Assembly: GCF_010365785.1 (NCBI RefSeq)
Contig: NZ_CP048387.1
Location: 496,001-560,000, forward strand
Direction of reading: 5' to 3'
DNA length: 64,000 nt
DNA from: Spiroplasma sp. TIUS-1
GTDB lineage: Bacteria; Bacillota_I; Bacilli_A; Mycoplasmatales; Mycoplasmataceae
A program made the translations under genes and the position numbers. Below are positions 35,596-46,333 of this stretch, piece by piece. The notes beneath the pieces are model-generated. The model saw only the letters and a program-made list of their open reading frames with translations, did no database searches and was not told the origin of the DNA. How positions within the stretch are numbered: position 1 is the stretch's first letter; each line of letters opens with the position of its first letter.

Positions 35596-36891
35596 TTATC
35601 TAGCTCTTAAGAAAGTTGGAACATCATCATCGTCATCATAATCATCTGTATCTTCTTGTAGGAAGCCAGTAGATTTTGATTGTTGATTATGTGGTGAATT
35701 TGTGAATATTGATGTAGTTGTATTTACATTTGTTTGAACAAATGAATTTGCTGGAATATTGTTCATTTCTTGAGAAATATTTTCAAAGTTAATTGTTGGT
35801 TCATCTTCATAAACATCAGTTGTGCTTTCATTAAAATGCTGTTGATTTTGATTGTGTGTATTTTGTAAGGGGACATCCCTTGTTCTTACAATACTGTTAA
35901 TTGTTTTTGATTCATTTTGGATACGTAATCTATTTCTTTTATTAATATAATCTTCATCATCTCTTGTTGCTATAACTGTAACAATAATTTCATCATTAAG
36001 TTCTTCATTAATTGAAAGCCCAAAGATTATATTAATATCTTCACCTGCAGCTTGTTGAACAATATCTACAGCATCATTTGCATCATTTAATGATGTTGTT
36101 AATCCCCCAGTAATATTTACAATTGCATATTTAGATCCACGTATTTCAGTTTCAAGCAGTAATGATTTAACAGCTTTATTTGCTGCTTCAATTGCTTTTT
36201 GTTCTCCTGCTCCAATTCCAATACCAAACAATGCATCACCTTTTTCTTTCATGACAGTTTTAATATCTGCAAAATCTAAGTTAATTAATGCTGGCACTGA
36301 AATTAAATCCGTAATAGTTTTAACACCTTGAACAACCACTCTGTTTACTTGTTCAAATGCATGAGTAATTGGTTTATTTCCAATGACACTTAGTAATGCT
36401 TCGTTAGAAATTGTGATAATTGAGTCAACATATTGTTTTAATTGCTCAATACCTTTAATAGCATGTGCCATTCTCATTCTATTTTCAAAGTTAAAGGGTT
36501 TAGTTACAATAGCTATAACTAGTGCTCCTTGTTCCATTGCAATTCTTGCAATTTCTGGAGCTGCACCAGTACCAGTTCCTCCACCCATTCCAGCTGTTAT
36601 AAAAACTAAGTGTGCCCCTGCAAGTGCATTTCTAATTTCATTTTCAGATTCAATTGCAGCAAGTCTTCCAATTTCTGGTTCAGCACCAGCTCCCATACCA
36701 CTTGTTACTTTTTGTCCAAGAGTTATTTTATTTTGACATTTAGACATACTCAAAACTTGCTCATCAGTGTTTGACACAATAAAATCAACGCCTTCAATTT
36801 GTTCTTCTAGCATTTTATTTACTGAGTTACAACCACCTCCACCAACACCAATTACTTTGATATTAACTCGGCTTGCTTTAATTTTGTACAT
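35596..36891 (-). CDS. ftsZ: Cell division protein FtsZ
   Basis: Tubulin-like GTPase that forms the division ring. 431 residues. GTP-binding GGGTGTG at 103-109, an N-terminal GVGGGGCNSVNKM, and the T7-loop region around VPALINLDFADIKTVM. An Asn/Gln/Thr-rich linker from about 320 to 415 and a C-terminal DDDDDVPTFLRAR peptide, the conserved partner-binding tail. TAGGAG upstream of ATG, of which TAG is the ftsA stop. Confidence 0.97.
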   Translation of the reverse strand: MYKIKASRVNIKVIGVGGGGCNSVNKMLEEQIEGVDFIVSNTDEQVLSMSKCQNKITLGQKVTSGMGAGAEPEIGRLAAIESENEIRNALAGAHLVFITAGMGGGTGTGAAPEIARIAMEQGALVIAIVTKPFNFENRMRMAHAIKGIEQLKQYVDSIITISNEALLSVIGNKPITHAFEQVNRVVVQGVKTITDLISVPALINLDFADIKTVMKEKGDALFGIGIGAGEQKAIEAANKAVKSLLLETEIRGSKYAIVNITGGLTTSLNDANDAVDIVQQAAGEDINIIFGLSINEELNDEIIVTVIATRDDEDYINKRNRLRIQNESKTINSIVRTRDVPLQNTHNQNQQHFNESTTDVYEDEPTINFENISQEMNNIPANSFVQTNVNTTTSIFTNSPHNQQSKSTGFLQEDTDDYDDDDDVPTFLRAR

Positions 36892-36904
36892 AGTATGTTA
36901 TCTC

Positions 36905-38185
36905 CTAACGATTAATTACAGTATTTTTATTTTGATTAAAAACAGACGATAAATTTCCAAAAATATTTTTTTTCTCATTCATCTTTTTGTTGGCAACATC
37001 AATAATAGTTTGTGTTGATGTTTTACTATAACCAGCATTTTTGTTTTTTATGTGCAACATTGTTGCAACACCAACATGTGCACTAGTTCAATATTCGATT
37101 TGACCAACTGATCTTGTATTGAATACTGATATTTTATCAAATTTTGAGTTAGATAAAATGCTATCTATACCAGGGACTTTTAGAATATCACCTATAAATA
37201 TAACTTCAAAATTCTTTACTTTTCCCTTAAATTCCTGTTTGATTTCTAATTCAATTTTTTCTAATTCAATTTTGAATAGAGATATTAGTATTTTTTTCAA
37301 TTCACCACGAGTGTATTCAACTGTAGTTTTTGTTGCAATGATATATTTTCTGTAAATAGTCTCATTTGCATTTTCATTATTACTTAAATTTAGCATTGCA
37401 TATACATATTCAGCAGCCTTGCTTAATTTAATTCCTGTTTCATTTGAAAAATTTTGAATGATTGTATCAATACCAAAATTGTTTCTTCCAAAGTTGATTA
37501 TAGTATCATTGAATGCATAACTAACTTCTCTTTTTGAATCACTTCAGTTAACAATTGCTGTTGGGTTTGGTGTGTCAACTTTAACAATTTTTTTAGCAAT
37601 ACCAACATTTTCAAATTCAATTTTTAATAAATCTTTACCTGCTTCAAATATCACTTTTTTATGAGAATCTAAAACATCTTTAGATACACTAAATACTTGT
37701 GCCTCAATTCCAAATCCCTGTACTTTCATATTAATTGGTGGAGTCAAAACTTTTTTGTTTCCATTAACAACAAATGATAAGGGCTTAATATTTACAATTT
37801 CCCTTTTTACCATTTTTTGTGAAGCATCATATTTAACTTTTGCAAATAAAGAATTAACATCAGAATTAGAAATTAATCTGATTTCAAATTCATTTAAAAA
37901 TAAATCAGAACTAATTGCTTCAATTCTCAATGTCTTAGTTGGAAGAATTAGGTTAATTTTTTCTAATTTTATTCCCCTGAATTGATTTTCAAATGATTGA
38001 ATAGATTTTCTAACGATTTTAACAACTTCTTTAAAGTTTAAAACTTCATCATTTTCACCAAGTCATTCTCCCTTTACAACATCCTTGAACATCAATTTTG
38101 CACCCAAACCATTTCTGTATTTAAGTGTTATGAATCTTATTTCTTTTTTTGCAATTTGTAATGATGCATATATTTCGTGGTTCAT
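36905..38185 (-). CDS. ftsA: Cell division protein FtsA
   Basis: Actin-like membrane tether of FtsZ. 426 residues and quite diverged: EIYASLQIAKKEIRF at the start, an SHS2/1C-like region (FEIRLISNSDVNSLF), a nucleotide-fold region (NETGIKLSKAAEY, FIGDILKVPGI, SAHVGVATM) and a C-terminal tail (NIFGNLSSVF) that could be the amphipathic membrane helix. Identified mainly by size and by its place between rsmH and ftsZ. AGGAGTTAAA precedes ATG. Two TGA-Trp. Confidence 0.85.
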
Positions 38186-38193
38186 TTTAACTC

Positions 38194-39123
38194 CTAATTT
38201 TTTTCTATTGCCCATAACCTGGCACTTCTAGATCTTTTGTTTAATTTCAATTCTTGTTCATTTGCTATAATTGGTTTTTTTATTACCAACTTGTATTCTT
38301 TTGTATTTTCAACAACTACTGGTAATTTTCTTAAAAACTCATCTCTAATGTCAATTGTTTTATCTTTAAATACAGATTTAACTATTTTTTCTTCTAAAGA
38401 GTGGAAGGTTATTACAACAATTCTTCCACCCGTATTTAGCAGTGTTAATGCTGAATTAAGTGAATTTTCAAATACTTTCAACTCGTTATTCACATAAATT
38501 CTTAAAGCTTGAAACACCTTTCTTGCAGGATGCTTCTTATCATAAAGAACTTTTTTGGGTACTGAATTTTTAATAATTTCTACTAACTCAAGAGTAGTAT
38601 TTATTGGTTTTGATTTTCTTAAGGAAACAATATTTTTTGCAATTGACCTTGCAAATTTTTCTTCACCATACTTATAAAAAATATCCACAAGTTCATCTTC
38701 TGCATATTTATTTATTACTTTGTGTGCATCCAATTCTTGATCTCGATCCATTCTCATATCAAGTTTTGCATCCAGTTTGTATGAGAACCCTCTCTCTGCT
38801 TTATCAAACTGTGGTGAAGAAACCCCTAAGTCATATAGAATTCCATCTATTTTTGTTACACCATTTAAAGCCAATTGTGGTTTTAAATTGACAAAGTTAT
38901 CTTTAATAATTGTGAAATTGTTTCCAATTTTTGACAGTCTTTCTTGACTGTAGTTAATAGCTTCATAATCTTGATCAAAACAATATAAGTGGCCAGATTT
39001 TAATCTTTTTAAAATCTCTGACGAGTGCCCTGCTCGACCCATAGTTGCATCAACATATGTTTTATCTTCACTTATATTTAATAGTTCAATTGAATCCTTC
39101 AATAGAACAGAAATATGTTCCAT
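38194..39123 (-). CDS. rsmH: 16S rRNA m4C1402 methyltransferase
   Basis: 309 residues. SAM-binding core VDATMGRAGHSSEIL, DGILYDLGVSSPQFD and the C-terminal ITFHSLEEKIVK are the RsmH (MraW) landmarks; RSRSARLWAIEK closes the protein. The ATG overlaps the mraZ stop (TAATG). Part of mraZ-rsmH-ftsA-ftsZ-sepF. Confidence 0.96.
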   Translation of the reverse strand: MEHISVLLKDSIELLNISEDKTYVDATMGRAGHSSEILKRLKSGHLYCFDQDYEAINYSQERLSKIGNNFTIIKDNFVNLKPQLALNGVTKIDGILYDLGVSSPQFDKAERGFSYKLDAKLDMRMDRDQELDAHKVINKYAEDELVDIFYKYGEEKFARSIAKNIVSLRKSKPINTTLELVEIIKNSVPKKVLYDKKHPARKVFQALRIYVNNELKVFENSLNSALTLLNTGGRIVVITFHSLEEKIVKSVFKDKTIDIRDEFLRKLPVVVENTKEYKLVIKKPIIANEQELKLNKRSRSARLWAIEKN

Positions 39124-39551
39124 TATAGATTTCCACCGAATTCTTCAGCAACAGCTTCTAAGCTATCACTATTTTCTTTTAAGTAATCTCTATAAGATTT
39201 AACATCTCAAATCTCAAGTTTGTTACCTTGCCCAATAATTAATACTTCCTTTTTAATATTCGCTATTGTTAATAGATTTGATGGAAAACTGATACGCCCT
39301 ACTTTATCAAAATTCACATCAGATGTATTACCAAGTATTTCCCTACTTAATAAACGAGTTGATTTTTTAGTGTTTGAATGAGAAAGTAATTCATTACTTC
39401 ATTTTTCAAAATCTTCTGGTCTTCTAATTTCTAAACAACCATCAAATCCTTTTGAAACATAAATCATTTCTCCCAACTTAGCTCTAAACTTAGCTGGGAT
39501 ATTTAATCTACCTTTATCATCGATTGAATGTTCAAATGTTCCTAATAACAT
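39123..39551 (-). CDS. mraZ: Transcriptional regulator MraZ
   Basis: 142 residues with two AbrB-like domains (DDKGRLNIPAKFRAKLG and FDKVGRISFPSNLLTIA). MraZ rings bind direct repeats in front of their own gene and control the division cluster. Three such repeats sit immediately upstream (39552-39580), so autoregulation is likely. First gene of the cluster. Confidence 0.95.
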
Positions 39552-39580
39552 ACCACTTTCTCCCACTTTCTCCCACTTAA
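39552..39580 (-). promoter_or_regulatory. MraZ box array, overlapping the mraZ ribosome binding site
   Basis: Three direct repeats on the minus strand with exact 10-base period: AAGTGGGAG, AAAGTGGGAG, AAAGTGG. The repeated GTGG core with 10-base spacing is the known MraZ operator pattern. The last copies double as the GGGAG ribosome binding site, so MraZ bound here could also hinder translation start (inference). Confidence 0.8.
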
Positions 39581-39626
39581 ATATATTAAAACATAAAATA
39601 TCATAAAAATAATAACTTTTTTAAAA

Positions 39627-39655
39627 AAATAAAAAAAAGAGCGTTTTGCTCTTTT
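39627..39655 (-). terminator. Hairpin terminator between rpmF and mraZ
   Basis: AAAAGAGC-AAAAC-GCTCTTTT then a T-run. It is the second of two hairpins after rpmF; it could also attenuate a leader of mraZ. Confidence 0.7.
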
Positions 39656-39702
39656 ATTTATTAAAAATATAAATTTTGTTTTGACGTGATTAATTTTTAT
39701 AT

Positions 39703-39727
39703 AAAAAAATCCCTGTATGGGGATTTT
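39703..39727 (-). terminator. Terminator of pheS-pheT-yceD-rpmF
   Basis: AAAATCCC-CATACA-GGGATTTT followed by TTT, overlapping the rpmF stop codon. Confidence 0.85.
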
Positions 39728-39905
39728 ATCCTTCTATTTTTTTAACTTCTTTATTTTTGTAGTAACCGCATTCTTTGCAAACTCTATGAGGTTTGATCAT
39801 GGCACCACAGTTAGTACATGAAATTATTGCTGTTGTTGTTAATGCTAAGTGGCTTCTTCTTTTATTTTTAGCTGCCTTACTAGTCTTTCTGAATGGTACT
39901 GCCAT
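39726..39905 (-). CDS. rpmF: 50S ribosomal protein L32
   Basis: 59 residues. MAVPFRKTSKAAKNKRRSH is typical L32, and CTNCG ... CKECG forms the zinc site. AGGAGATTAA precedes ATG. Follows yceD, as in many bacteria. Confidence 0.96.
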   Translation of the reverse strand: MAVPFRKTSKAAKNKRRSHLALTTTAIISCTNCGAMIKPHRVCKECGYYKNKEVKKIEG

Positions 39906-39919
39906 GATTTAATCTCCTA

Positions 39920-40426
39920 TTATTTTAGTTTCTTTTTTATTTCTTCTAATTGTTCTCAACGAGGATCAACCCTGTTTTCTAGAAGTGATTGGTATTCATC
40001 TTCGCTTATTAAAGCAAAGTTTTCACCAATTAGATTAATATTATCATAATTCTTAGAAAAGTTTAATGGAATATTTAAAAAGAATTGGTCTAAAGCATTC
40101 TTAATAATATCAAATTCATCATCCATAATTATGTTACTTTCAGCGTTAGAATTTGGTTCATAAAATACATAATCATCATTTCATTCAAATTCAATTTCAT
40201 CTTCAAATTCTTTACCATCACGTGCATCATTAAATTTTGCACTAACTGTTCCTGAACCAGTAACAATAACCATTCTCATAGTATCTTCGTAATGTACATT
40301 AACATCTAAGTGTAAGTTTTTTAATTTGCTCACCAATGAATTACCAACTGGCATTTCTTTTAAATCAAAATCATCATTAATTTTTATATCAACTTTTTTT
40401 TCTAATGATTTAATATCAAACTTCAT
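39920..40426 (-). CDS. YceD/DUF177 family protein
   Basis: 168 residues. The DUF177 family is linked to 23S rRNA or L32 expression and is usually encoded next to rpmF, as here. Acidic protein; VIVTGSGTVSAKF fits the domain's conserved beta core, where Cys residues present in some homologues are missing. ATG overlaps the pheT stop. Two TGA-Trp. Confidence 0.8.
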
Positions 40427-42777
40427 TATTTTATTTCAACCTTTTCTTTCTTAAATCTATCCAATATTAATTTCATTGAGCTATTAATTTCATCATCTGA
40501 TAATTGTTTCAGATCAGAATTGAATTCAATTTTTAATGTAATCGCAACTTCATTATTACCTTCATATATGTCAGCTAAACTTGTAGATTTTAAATTTGGA
40601 ACATTATTAAACATTGTTTTTAAAACTTCCAAATAACTGATATCAGAAGCTATGTAAGTAATATTTCTTGTAGTTGCCTGAAATTTTGAAATGGGTTTCA
40701 ATTTAATTGATCCACTTTGTATTTCTTCTAATGCAGAAATATTTAATTCTATTAAGAATATCGGATCTGTTTTTAACTTTTGATTATATTTAGGATCCAA
40801 CTTTAAAATGAATCCAATTAATTTTCCACTTTGAATAATTTTTGCATTTAAATAAGGATGAATTTTATCCCCTGGATTATCCATTGGTTCAAAGAATGTA
40901 AACATTGGATTTAGATTATATTGAGACATAATTGTTTCAACAACACCTTTCATGTATCCAAATGATGACTTAAGAGATAAATTATATGATTTATTATCAA
41001 AAACATTACCCGAAATACCAATAGATAAATGTGTATTGATTAACCCCACCTTGTTGTAAACTTGAGCAAATTCAAATGCTCTCATGTTTGTATTTCCATT
41101 TTTATAATTAAATTCCAATGCTTCAATCATCGTTGAAAATAATGAAAGTTTATATCTTTCACGTTGTGAAGATAATGGCATCATTAAGTCAATTGGATTT
41201 TTAATATCAAATAAATTTCATTCATCAACTTTTTGTTTTTCATTCAGTGAGTAAGTTTTAATGTTCTGGAATCCATTAAATTTTAAATAATTAAATGTTG
41301 CATCAATTTGTTGCTGTTCCAAATTTTTAGATTGAAATTGAGATTCAATTAAAGGTGGTTTTGAAACAATATTTCCATATCCATAAAGTCTTACGATTTC
41401 TTGAACTACATTTGTAAAGTTACCTAAGTTCACACGGTATTTATCTGGTTCAATGATTAATTGATCTCCTGAACCAGTTATTGAAGTTCCCAAATGTTTA
41501 AATAAAGGTTTAATCATTTCTTGAGTCAATTCATTTCCTAATAATCTATTTATTTGTTTTAAACTAACCTCAACTTTACTATTAACTAGTAACGGAGAAT
41601 TTACTAAATACACCTTTGATGCAGACTCAAATAAGTCTAGATCAATTAAAATTTTTTTTAAATAAGTGTGAGTTTTTTCAAATATAAAATTAGACATAGG
41701 TCTAATATATCTTTGGATTTCTACACCATATTGATTTACTGCCTTTTGGTGAACACGCGCAAAAACTGGTGAAATATTTAATGTTATTGCAATTAATTCT
41801 GATGAATCAAAATTAGGTAAATAGTGGCTTTCAACACCCTTTCCAATTATTGATACAATAGATTTACCATCTAATAATTGAATTGAATCTCCTCTATCAG
41901 TCTTCACAACTTTAAGTTCCAATTTTGATTCAATTTTATTTTTATCAATAATCAATATTGGTTGACCAGAGCTGATTGCAACTTCATTTGCAATATTTGC
42001 AAATTCAAATTCTGAAGTTTTAACTTCATTATGCTTTAATCAAATATTTCTGTTTGAAGAATATTTTTTATTTGTTTTTTTCAATTTTATATCTTGTGTT
42101 GATATAACATTTATTCATTTCGCATTTTTTGGAATAATAAGCGAATCTTTATTTTCAGTCTTAATCTCAAATTTATTATCCAAACCAATGTTAAAGTAGT
42201 TAGCTACTTCCTTTAATATTTGGAACGATGAATACCCATCACTTCTGTTTACAGTTAAATCCAAATTTCAAATTTGATCATTTAATCCAATTAAATCTAA
42301 GACATCTTTTGAACCAATTAATTTATCCATATCTTCGTTTAAGACGATTTCAAAAATTTCATCATTTTCTTTTTCACTTAAAATTGATGTATTCATTCCA
42401 ACTTCAGTAACAGAGCACAACATTCCAAAAGACTTGTTTCCACGAATCTCTCTATCTGCAATTGTCAAACCGTTTGCAATTTTTGCTCCATTTAGAGCAG
42501 CAATTACATATATTCCTTCTCTAGCATTTGTGGCACCACAAACTATGTTTAATACTTTATTTTTTTCAATTTGAACTTCGCAAAGATTCAAACTTGTTCC
42601 TTCAATTTTAGTTGCTTTATTAATTTTTCCTAAAACAATTGGACCTGAATTCTTTTTTGAGTAATCTAAAAACTCATCAACTTCAAAACCCAAACTATTG
42701 AAAGCTTTAGAAATTTCTTCATTGCTGATTTTTGATATATCTATATATCCTTGAATTCATCTTCTTGTAATAATCAT
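40426..42777 (-). CDS. pheT: Phenylalanyl-tRNA synthetase beta subunit
   Basis: 783 residues. The N-terminal tRNA-binding (EMAP-like) part contains VLNIVCGATNAREGIYVIAALNGAKI and GNKSFGMLCS; the B3/B4 region follows (FARVHQKAVNQYGVEIQRYI), then B5 and the inactive synthetase-like core. The C-terminal part is short and may hold a reduced or absent anticodon-binding fold. Four or more TGA-Trp. ATG begins 4 bases after the pheS stop. Confidence 0.94.
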
Positions 42778-42781
42778 CTTT

Positions 42782-43840
42782 TTATTTCCCAAAAAATTTA
42801 AATTGTTTTAAGAACTTATCATTGTTTTCATAAAAGTCCCTAATATTTGTAACACCAAATTTTAGCATTGCTATCCTTTCGATACCCCATCCATAAGCTA
42901 TAGCTTGATATTTATTTGAATCTATTCCATTTAATTCAAAAACCTCTTTTGCAATCATTCCTGATCCTAAGATCTCAATTCATCCTGAGTATTTACAAAT
43001 TCTGCAACCAATACCATTACATGATACACAGTTAATATCTACTTCTGCTGAAGGTTCAGTGAAAGGAAAAAAACTAGGTCTCATTCTAATTACTGTTTCT
43101 TGTCCAAACAATCTTTTACATACATATTCAAGCGTTCATTTTAAGTTAGCAAATGATATGTTCTCACCCATTAATAATCCATCAACTTGCATAAATTGGT
43201 GTGAGTGAGTTGCATCATCATCATCACGTCTATAAACATTTCCATAACTTATCATTCCCACATTTGCAGGTATTGTTTCTTTTGCTTTAGCTAATTGTGA
43301 TAATGCTCTGGCTGTCATATTTGTACAATGAGTTCTTAAGACAGTGCTTTCATCAACGTAAAAAGTATCTTGCATGTCGCGAGCCGGATGCCCAATTGGT
43401 AAATTTAACTTTTGAAAACAAAAATCATCAGTTTCAAATTCAGTACCATTAATCATTTCATATCCTAATTCAGTAAATATTTGTCTAATTTCATCAATTA
43501 CTAAATTAAGTGGATGAGAAGTTCCTGGTTTAAATTGTAAACCTTCAATTGAAACATCTCATTTTTCTTTTTTAAGTAATTCATTGTATTCAACCTTTTG
43601 GAATTTTTCACTTAACTTATTAATCTCATCAATAAAGTACTTTTTAGTTTTATTAATTAATTCACCTATTTCTTTTTTAACTTCAGGAGTAGATTTTTTA
43701 ATTTCTGAAAATGCTGTAATTAAAAATGAATCTTTTGATGTAACAAAATTAGATCTAACTTTATCTAGATCTTCTTTATTTTTAACCTCTTTAATTGATT
43801 TATCAAATTTTAATTTAAAATCTTTTATTCTTTGTATCAT
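42782..43840 (-). CDS. pheS: Phenylalanyl-tRNA synthetase alpha subunit
   Basis: Catalytic subunit. 352 residues. An N-terminal coiled coil (1-90), class II motif 2 around [29 protein letters not shown], the Cys-rich loop [17 protein letters not shown], and motif 3 [13 protein letters not shown]. Class II fold with motif 1 at TSHPLN. First gene of the pheST-yceD-rpmF operon. Several TGA-Trp. Confidence 0.96.
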
Positions 43841-43928
43841 CTTTTCACCAATAATTTAATAATATTATATATTAATAAGTGCTTAGCAATATACTACACA
43901 AATAAAAAACACTTTGAATTAATCATTA

Positions 43929-44357
43929 TTATCTTTTACTTAATGATTTTGCAATTTGAGAAATAGTTAGTGCTGGATCACAAACTTTTTCAAATAATTT
44001 AATATCAATGCCATTTTTCAATTCCCTAAGAATTAAAGAAATTTGACTCATTGATAATCTAGAATTTGTAATGTATTTAACATACTCAATTTGAGGTTTA
44101 TTTTCTAAAATGAAATCACTTATATATTGCAATTTCCTTGTTGTCAAATATTTATTTGCAAGAAGGCCAAATATTTCAATATCTAATAAAAATGATAATT
44201 TTGTTAATATAAACATACTTTGTGGTTGAAAATCTGGATTTGCAAATAATGAAAAATATGACGGATTAATATCTTTATCTATTGCTGCTTTTAAGACACG
44301 TAGTTGTTCTTGTGAAAGTTTATCATCTAATAGAAATTGTTGAATTTTATTATTCAT
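43929..44357 (-). CDS. Repeat protein of unknown function (paralogue of 44453-44923)
   Basis: 142 residues with no signal peptide or membrane segment. It consists of about four units of 30 or so residues with the pattern L-S-x-x-Q-(L/I)-x-x-L-(K/R)-x-A-(I/L)-x-x-x-I-x-x-x-x-F-x-x-(x)-N/D-P-x-(F/L), ending CDPALTISQIAKSLSKR. Similar ANP-type repeats occur in Firmicutes. Helical-repeat scaffold proteins usually bind other proteins; the partner is unknown. Preceded by the paralogue and a strong terminator. Confidence 0.7.
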   Translation of the reverse strand: MNNKIQQFLLDDKLSQEQLRVLKAAIDKDINPSYFSLFANPDFQPQSMFILTKLSFLLDIEIFGLLANKYLTTRKLQYISDFILENKPQIEYVKYITNSRLSMSQISLILRELKNGIDIKLFEKVCDPALTISQIAKSLSKR

Positions 44358-44424
44358 TATTTTTTTATTTCCTTGTTGTTTTAATCATACAATAATTGAG
44401 GTCTTAATTAATAGTTGGTAAAAT

Positions 44425-44452
44425 AAAAAAAACATCTTACGATGTTTTTTTA
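44425..44452 (-). terminator. Terminator of the repeat gene 44453-44923
   Basis: AAAAAACATC-GTAA-GATGTTTTTT, perfect 10-bp stem with T-run, right after the stop. Confidence 0.9.
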
Positions 44453-44923
44453 TTATTTAGTACCTAATAACACTGCCATCTTAGCTGCATTAATTGATGG
44501 ATCGGCAGCTCTCTTGACGTAATCAAATGATACATTCTTTTTAATTGCATCTTCTAATACACCCAATTGAACAACAGTAAATTTTGGATTAGATAATAAT
44601 TTCACATATTCTTCTGTTAATTCATTGCTTTTAATTAAATCCGCTAAGTAAGAAATTTTGTAAACTTCTAATTTAGGATTTGCCAAATGTTGAAAAATTC
44701 CAAAATCTTCTATTTCAAATGCTATTTCTAAAAGAACACACATACTTGAAAATTTAAAATTTGGATTTGCTATTAACTTAAAGTAATCTATTTTAATACC
44801 CTTTTCCAGTGCATCTTTTAAAACACTGATTTGACTAACAGATAACTTACCATTAAATAATAAATCTAAACCTTCATCTTTTGCTTTTTTATCACTTAAG
44901 CTTGTTGTATTTGATACTGCCAT
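44453..44923 (-). CDS. Repeat protein of unknown function (ANP-type helical repeats)
   Basis: 156 residues; ATG at 44923 with TAGGAGATATAAA in front is preferred to the in-frame ATG at 44944. Four to five repeats of about 29-31 residues each end in an N-P-x-F-like corner (LIANPNFKF, HLANPKLEV, LLSNPKFTV, RAADPSINA). The arrangement is the same as in the downstream gene, so the pair arose by duplication. Soluble and cytosolic by appearance. Confidence 0.72.
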   Translation of the reverse strand: MAVSNTTSLSDKKAKDEGLDLLFNGKLSVSQISVLKDALEKGIKIDYFKLIANPNFKFSSMCVLLEIAFEIEDFGIFQHLANPKLEVYKISYLADLIKSNELTEEYVKLLSNPKFTVVQLGVLEDAIKKNVSFDYVKRAADPSINAAKMAVLLGTK

Positions 44924-44978
44924 TTTATATCTCCTATTTATCATTAATATAATTATACTATATTTGAATAATTAAAAC

Positions 44979-46274
44979 CTATTGTAAAATATCTAAAATT
45001 ATTTTTGAGTTAGGTTTTGTCTTATTTATTGTGAATAATTTATCACTAATTTCACTTTTGTAATCAATAACTTTATTTGAATATAAAGTGAATAAAACAT
45101 CACCTTTTTTAACTGCATCACCGGTTTGTTTTTCTAAATAAATACCAGCTGCCAAGTCTAATGTATCTTCTTTTGTTTTACGTCCAGCTCCTAATTCCAT
45201 TGCCAATAGTCCCATTTCATTTGCATCTATATATTCTATAAATCCATCCTTATCAGCTTTGATTTCAATCTTGTTTTTTGTTGTAAAGTTTTTATCATAA
45301 TTTTCAATCACAGAAAAATCTCCACCTTGAGCTTCAACAAATTCTTTAAATGGTTTTACAAAGTCACCATTTTTTAGTTTAGTTAAAACATCTTTTTCAG
45401 CTGTTTTGAAATCTTTAAATATACCGCCTTGAACTAAACTAATTGCAGCAGCAGTTGCACACAATTCATTTAGATCATCTGGTCCATTACCTAATAATGT
45501 ATCGTATGCTTCTTTAACCTCGATTGCATTACCAATTGCTTTCCCTAATGGTGTATTCATATTTGTTAACATTATGGCAATATCTCTTCCAGCCATTTTA
45601 CCGATTTTTATCATGTAATTTGAAAGTTCTTTTGCTTCTTTCAAATCTTTCATAAACGCGCCTTTACCAACCTTACAGTCAATAACAAGTCCGTCATTAT
45701 TTAATACTAATTTTTTAGACATTATTGAGGCAGTAATTAAACCAATTGAATCTACTGTTCCAGTAACATCACGCAAAGCATATATTTTTTTATCTGCTAA
45801 CACTATATTAGATGTTTGTTGAATAATTGACATATTTGTTTTGTTTATCACATCTTGGAATGCTTTGTCTGATAACTCAGTTGTCATTCCTGGGAACGTT
45901 TCTAATTTATCTATTGTTCCACCTGTTTGAGCAAGTCCACGACCAGACATCTTGCATACCTTTAACCCATAACTTGCGCAAATAGGACCATAAACCAATG
46001 AAGTTTTATCTCCAACTCCACCTGTTGAATGCTTATCTACTTTATATCCTTTTACATTTTCTAACATATATTTATCACCAGTGCTTACATATGCTTGTGT
46101 TAGGTCTAAAATTTCTCTCTCATTTAATCCCTTAATACATATTGCCATCAATAATGCTGATGCTTGATAATCTGGAATAGTCCCCTTTGCATATTCTGTT
46201 GCAAAGTAATTAATTTCTTCAGTAGTTAACTCTAGTCCTTGTTTTTTCTTATTTAAAACTTGTACAAAATTCAT
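44979..46274 (-). CDS. deoA: Pyrimidine-nucleoside phosphorylase
   Basis: Splits thymidine/uridine to base and (deoxy)ribose-1-phosphate; in a wall-less parasite it supports nucleoside salvage. 431 residues. The phosphate-binding KHSTGGVGDKTSLVYGP and KMSGRGLAQTGGTIDKLE are characteristic, and the C-terminal YLEKQTGDAVKKGDVLFTLY lobe is complete. ATG with GAGGAAAATAATATG in front. No operon partner. Confidence 0.96.
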   Translation of the reverse strand: MNFVQVLNKKKQGLELTTEEINYFATEYAKGTIPDYQASALLMAICIKGLNEREILDLTQAYVSTGDKYMLENVKGYKVDKHSTGGVGDKTSLVYGPICASYGLKVCKMSGRGLAQTGGTIDKLETFPGMTTELSDKAFQDVINKTNMSIIQQTSNIVLADKKIYALRDVTGTVDSIGLITASIMSKKLVLNNDGLVIDCKVGKGAFMKDLKEAKELSNYMIKIGKMAGRDIAIMLTNMNTPLGKAIGNAIEVKEAYDTLLGNGPDDLNELCATAAAISLVQGGIFKDFKTAEKDVLTKLKNGDFVKPFKEFVEAQGGDFSVIENYDKNFTTKNKIEIKADKDGFIEYIDANEMGLLAMELGAGRKTKEDTLDLAAGIYLEKQTGDAVKKGDVLFTLYSNKVIDYKSEISDKLFTINKTKPNSKIILDILQ

Positions 46275-46308
46275 ATTATTTTCCTCATTTATAATTTAAT
46301 TATACTAA

Positions 46309-46333
46309 TAAAAAATAGGTCATAGACCTATTT
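46309..46333 (-). terminator. Terminator of gpsB
   Basis: AAATAGGTC-TAT-GACCTATTT followed by TTT, overlapping the gpsB stop. Confidence 0.85.

Noticed and set aside
36383-36736. Plus-strand frame of 117 codons opposite ftsZ
   Set aside because: Mirror of a strongly conserved gene on the other strand; the peptide is of low complexity (Ile/Ser/Pro).
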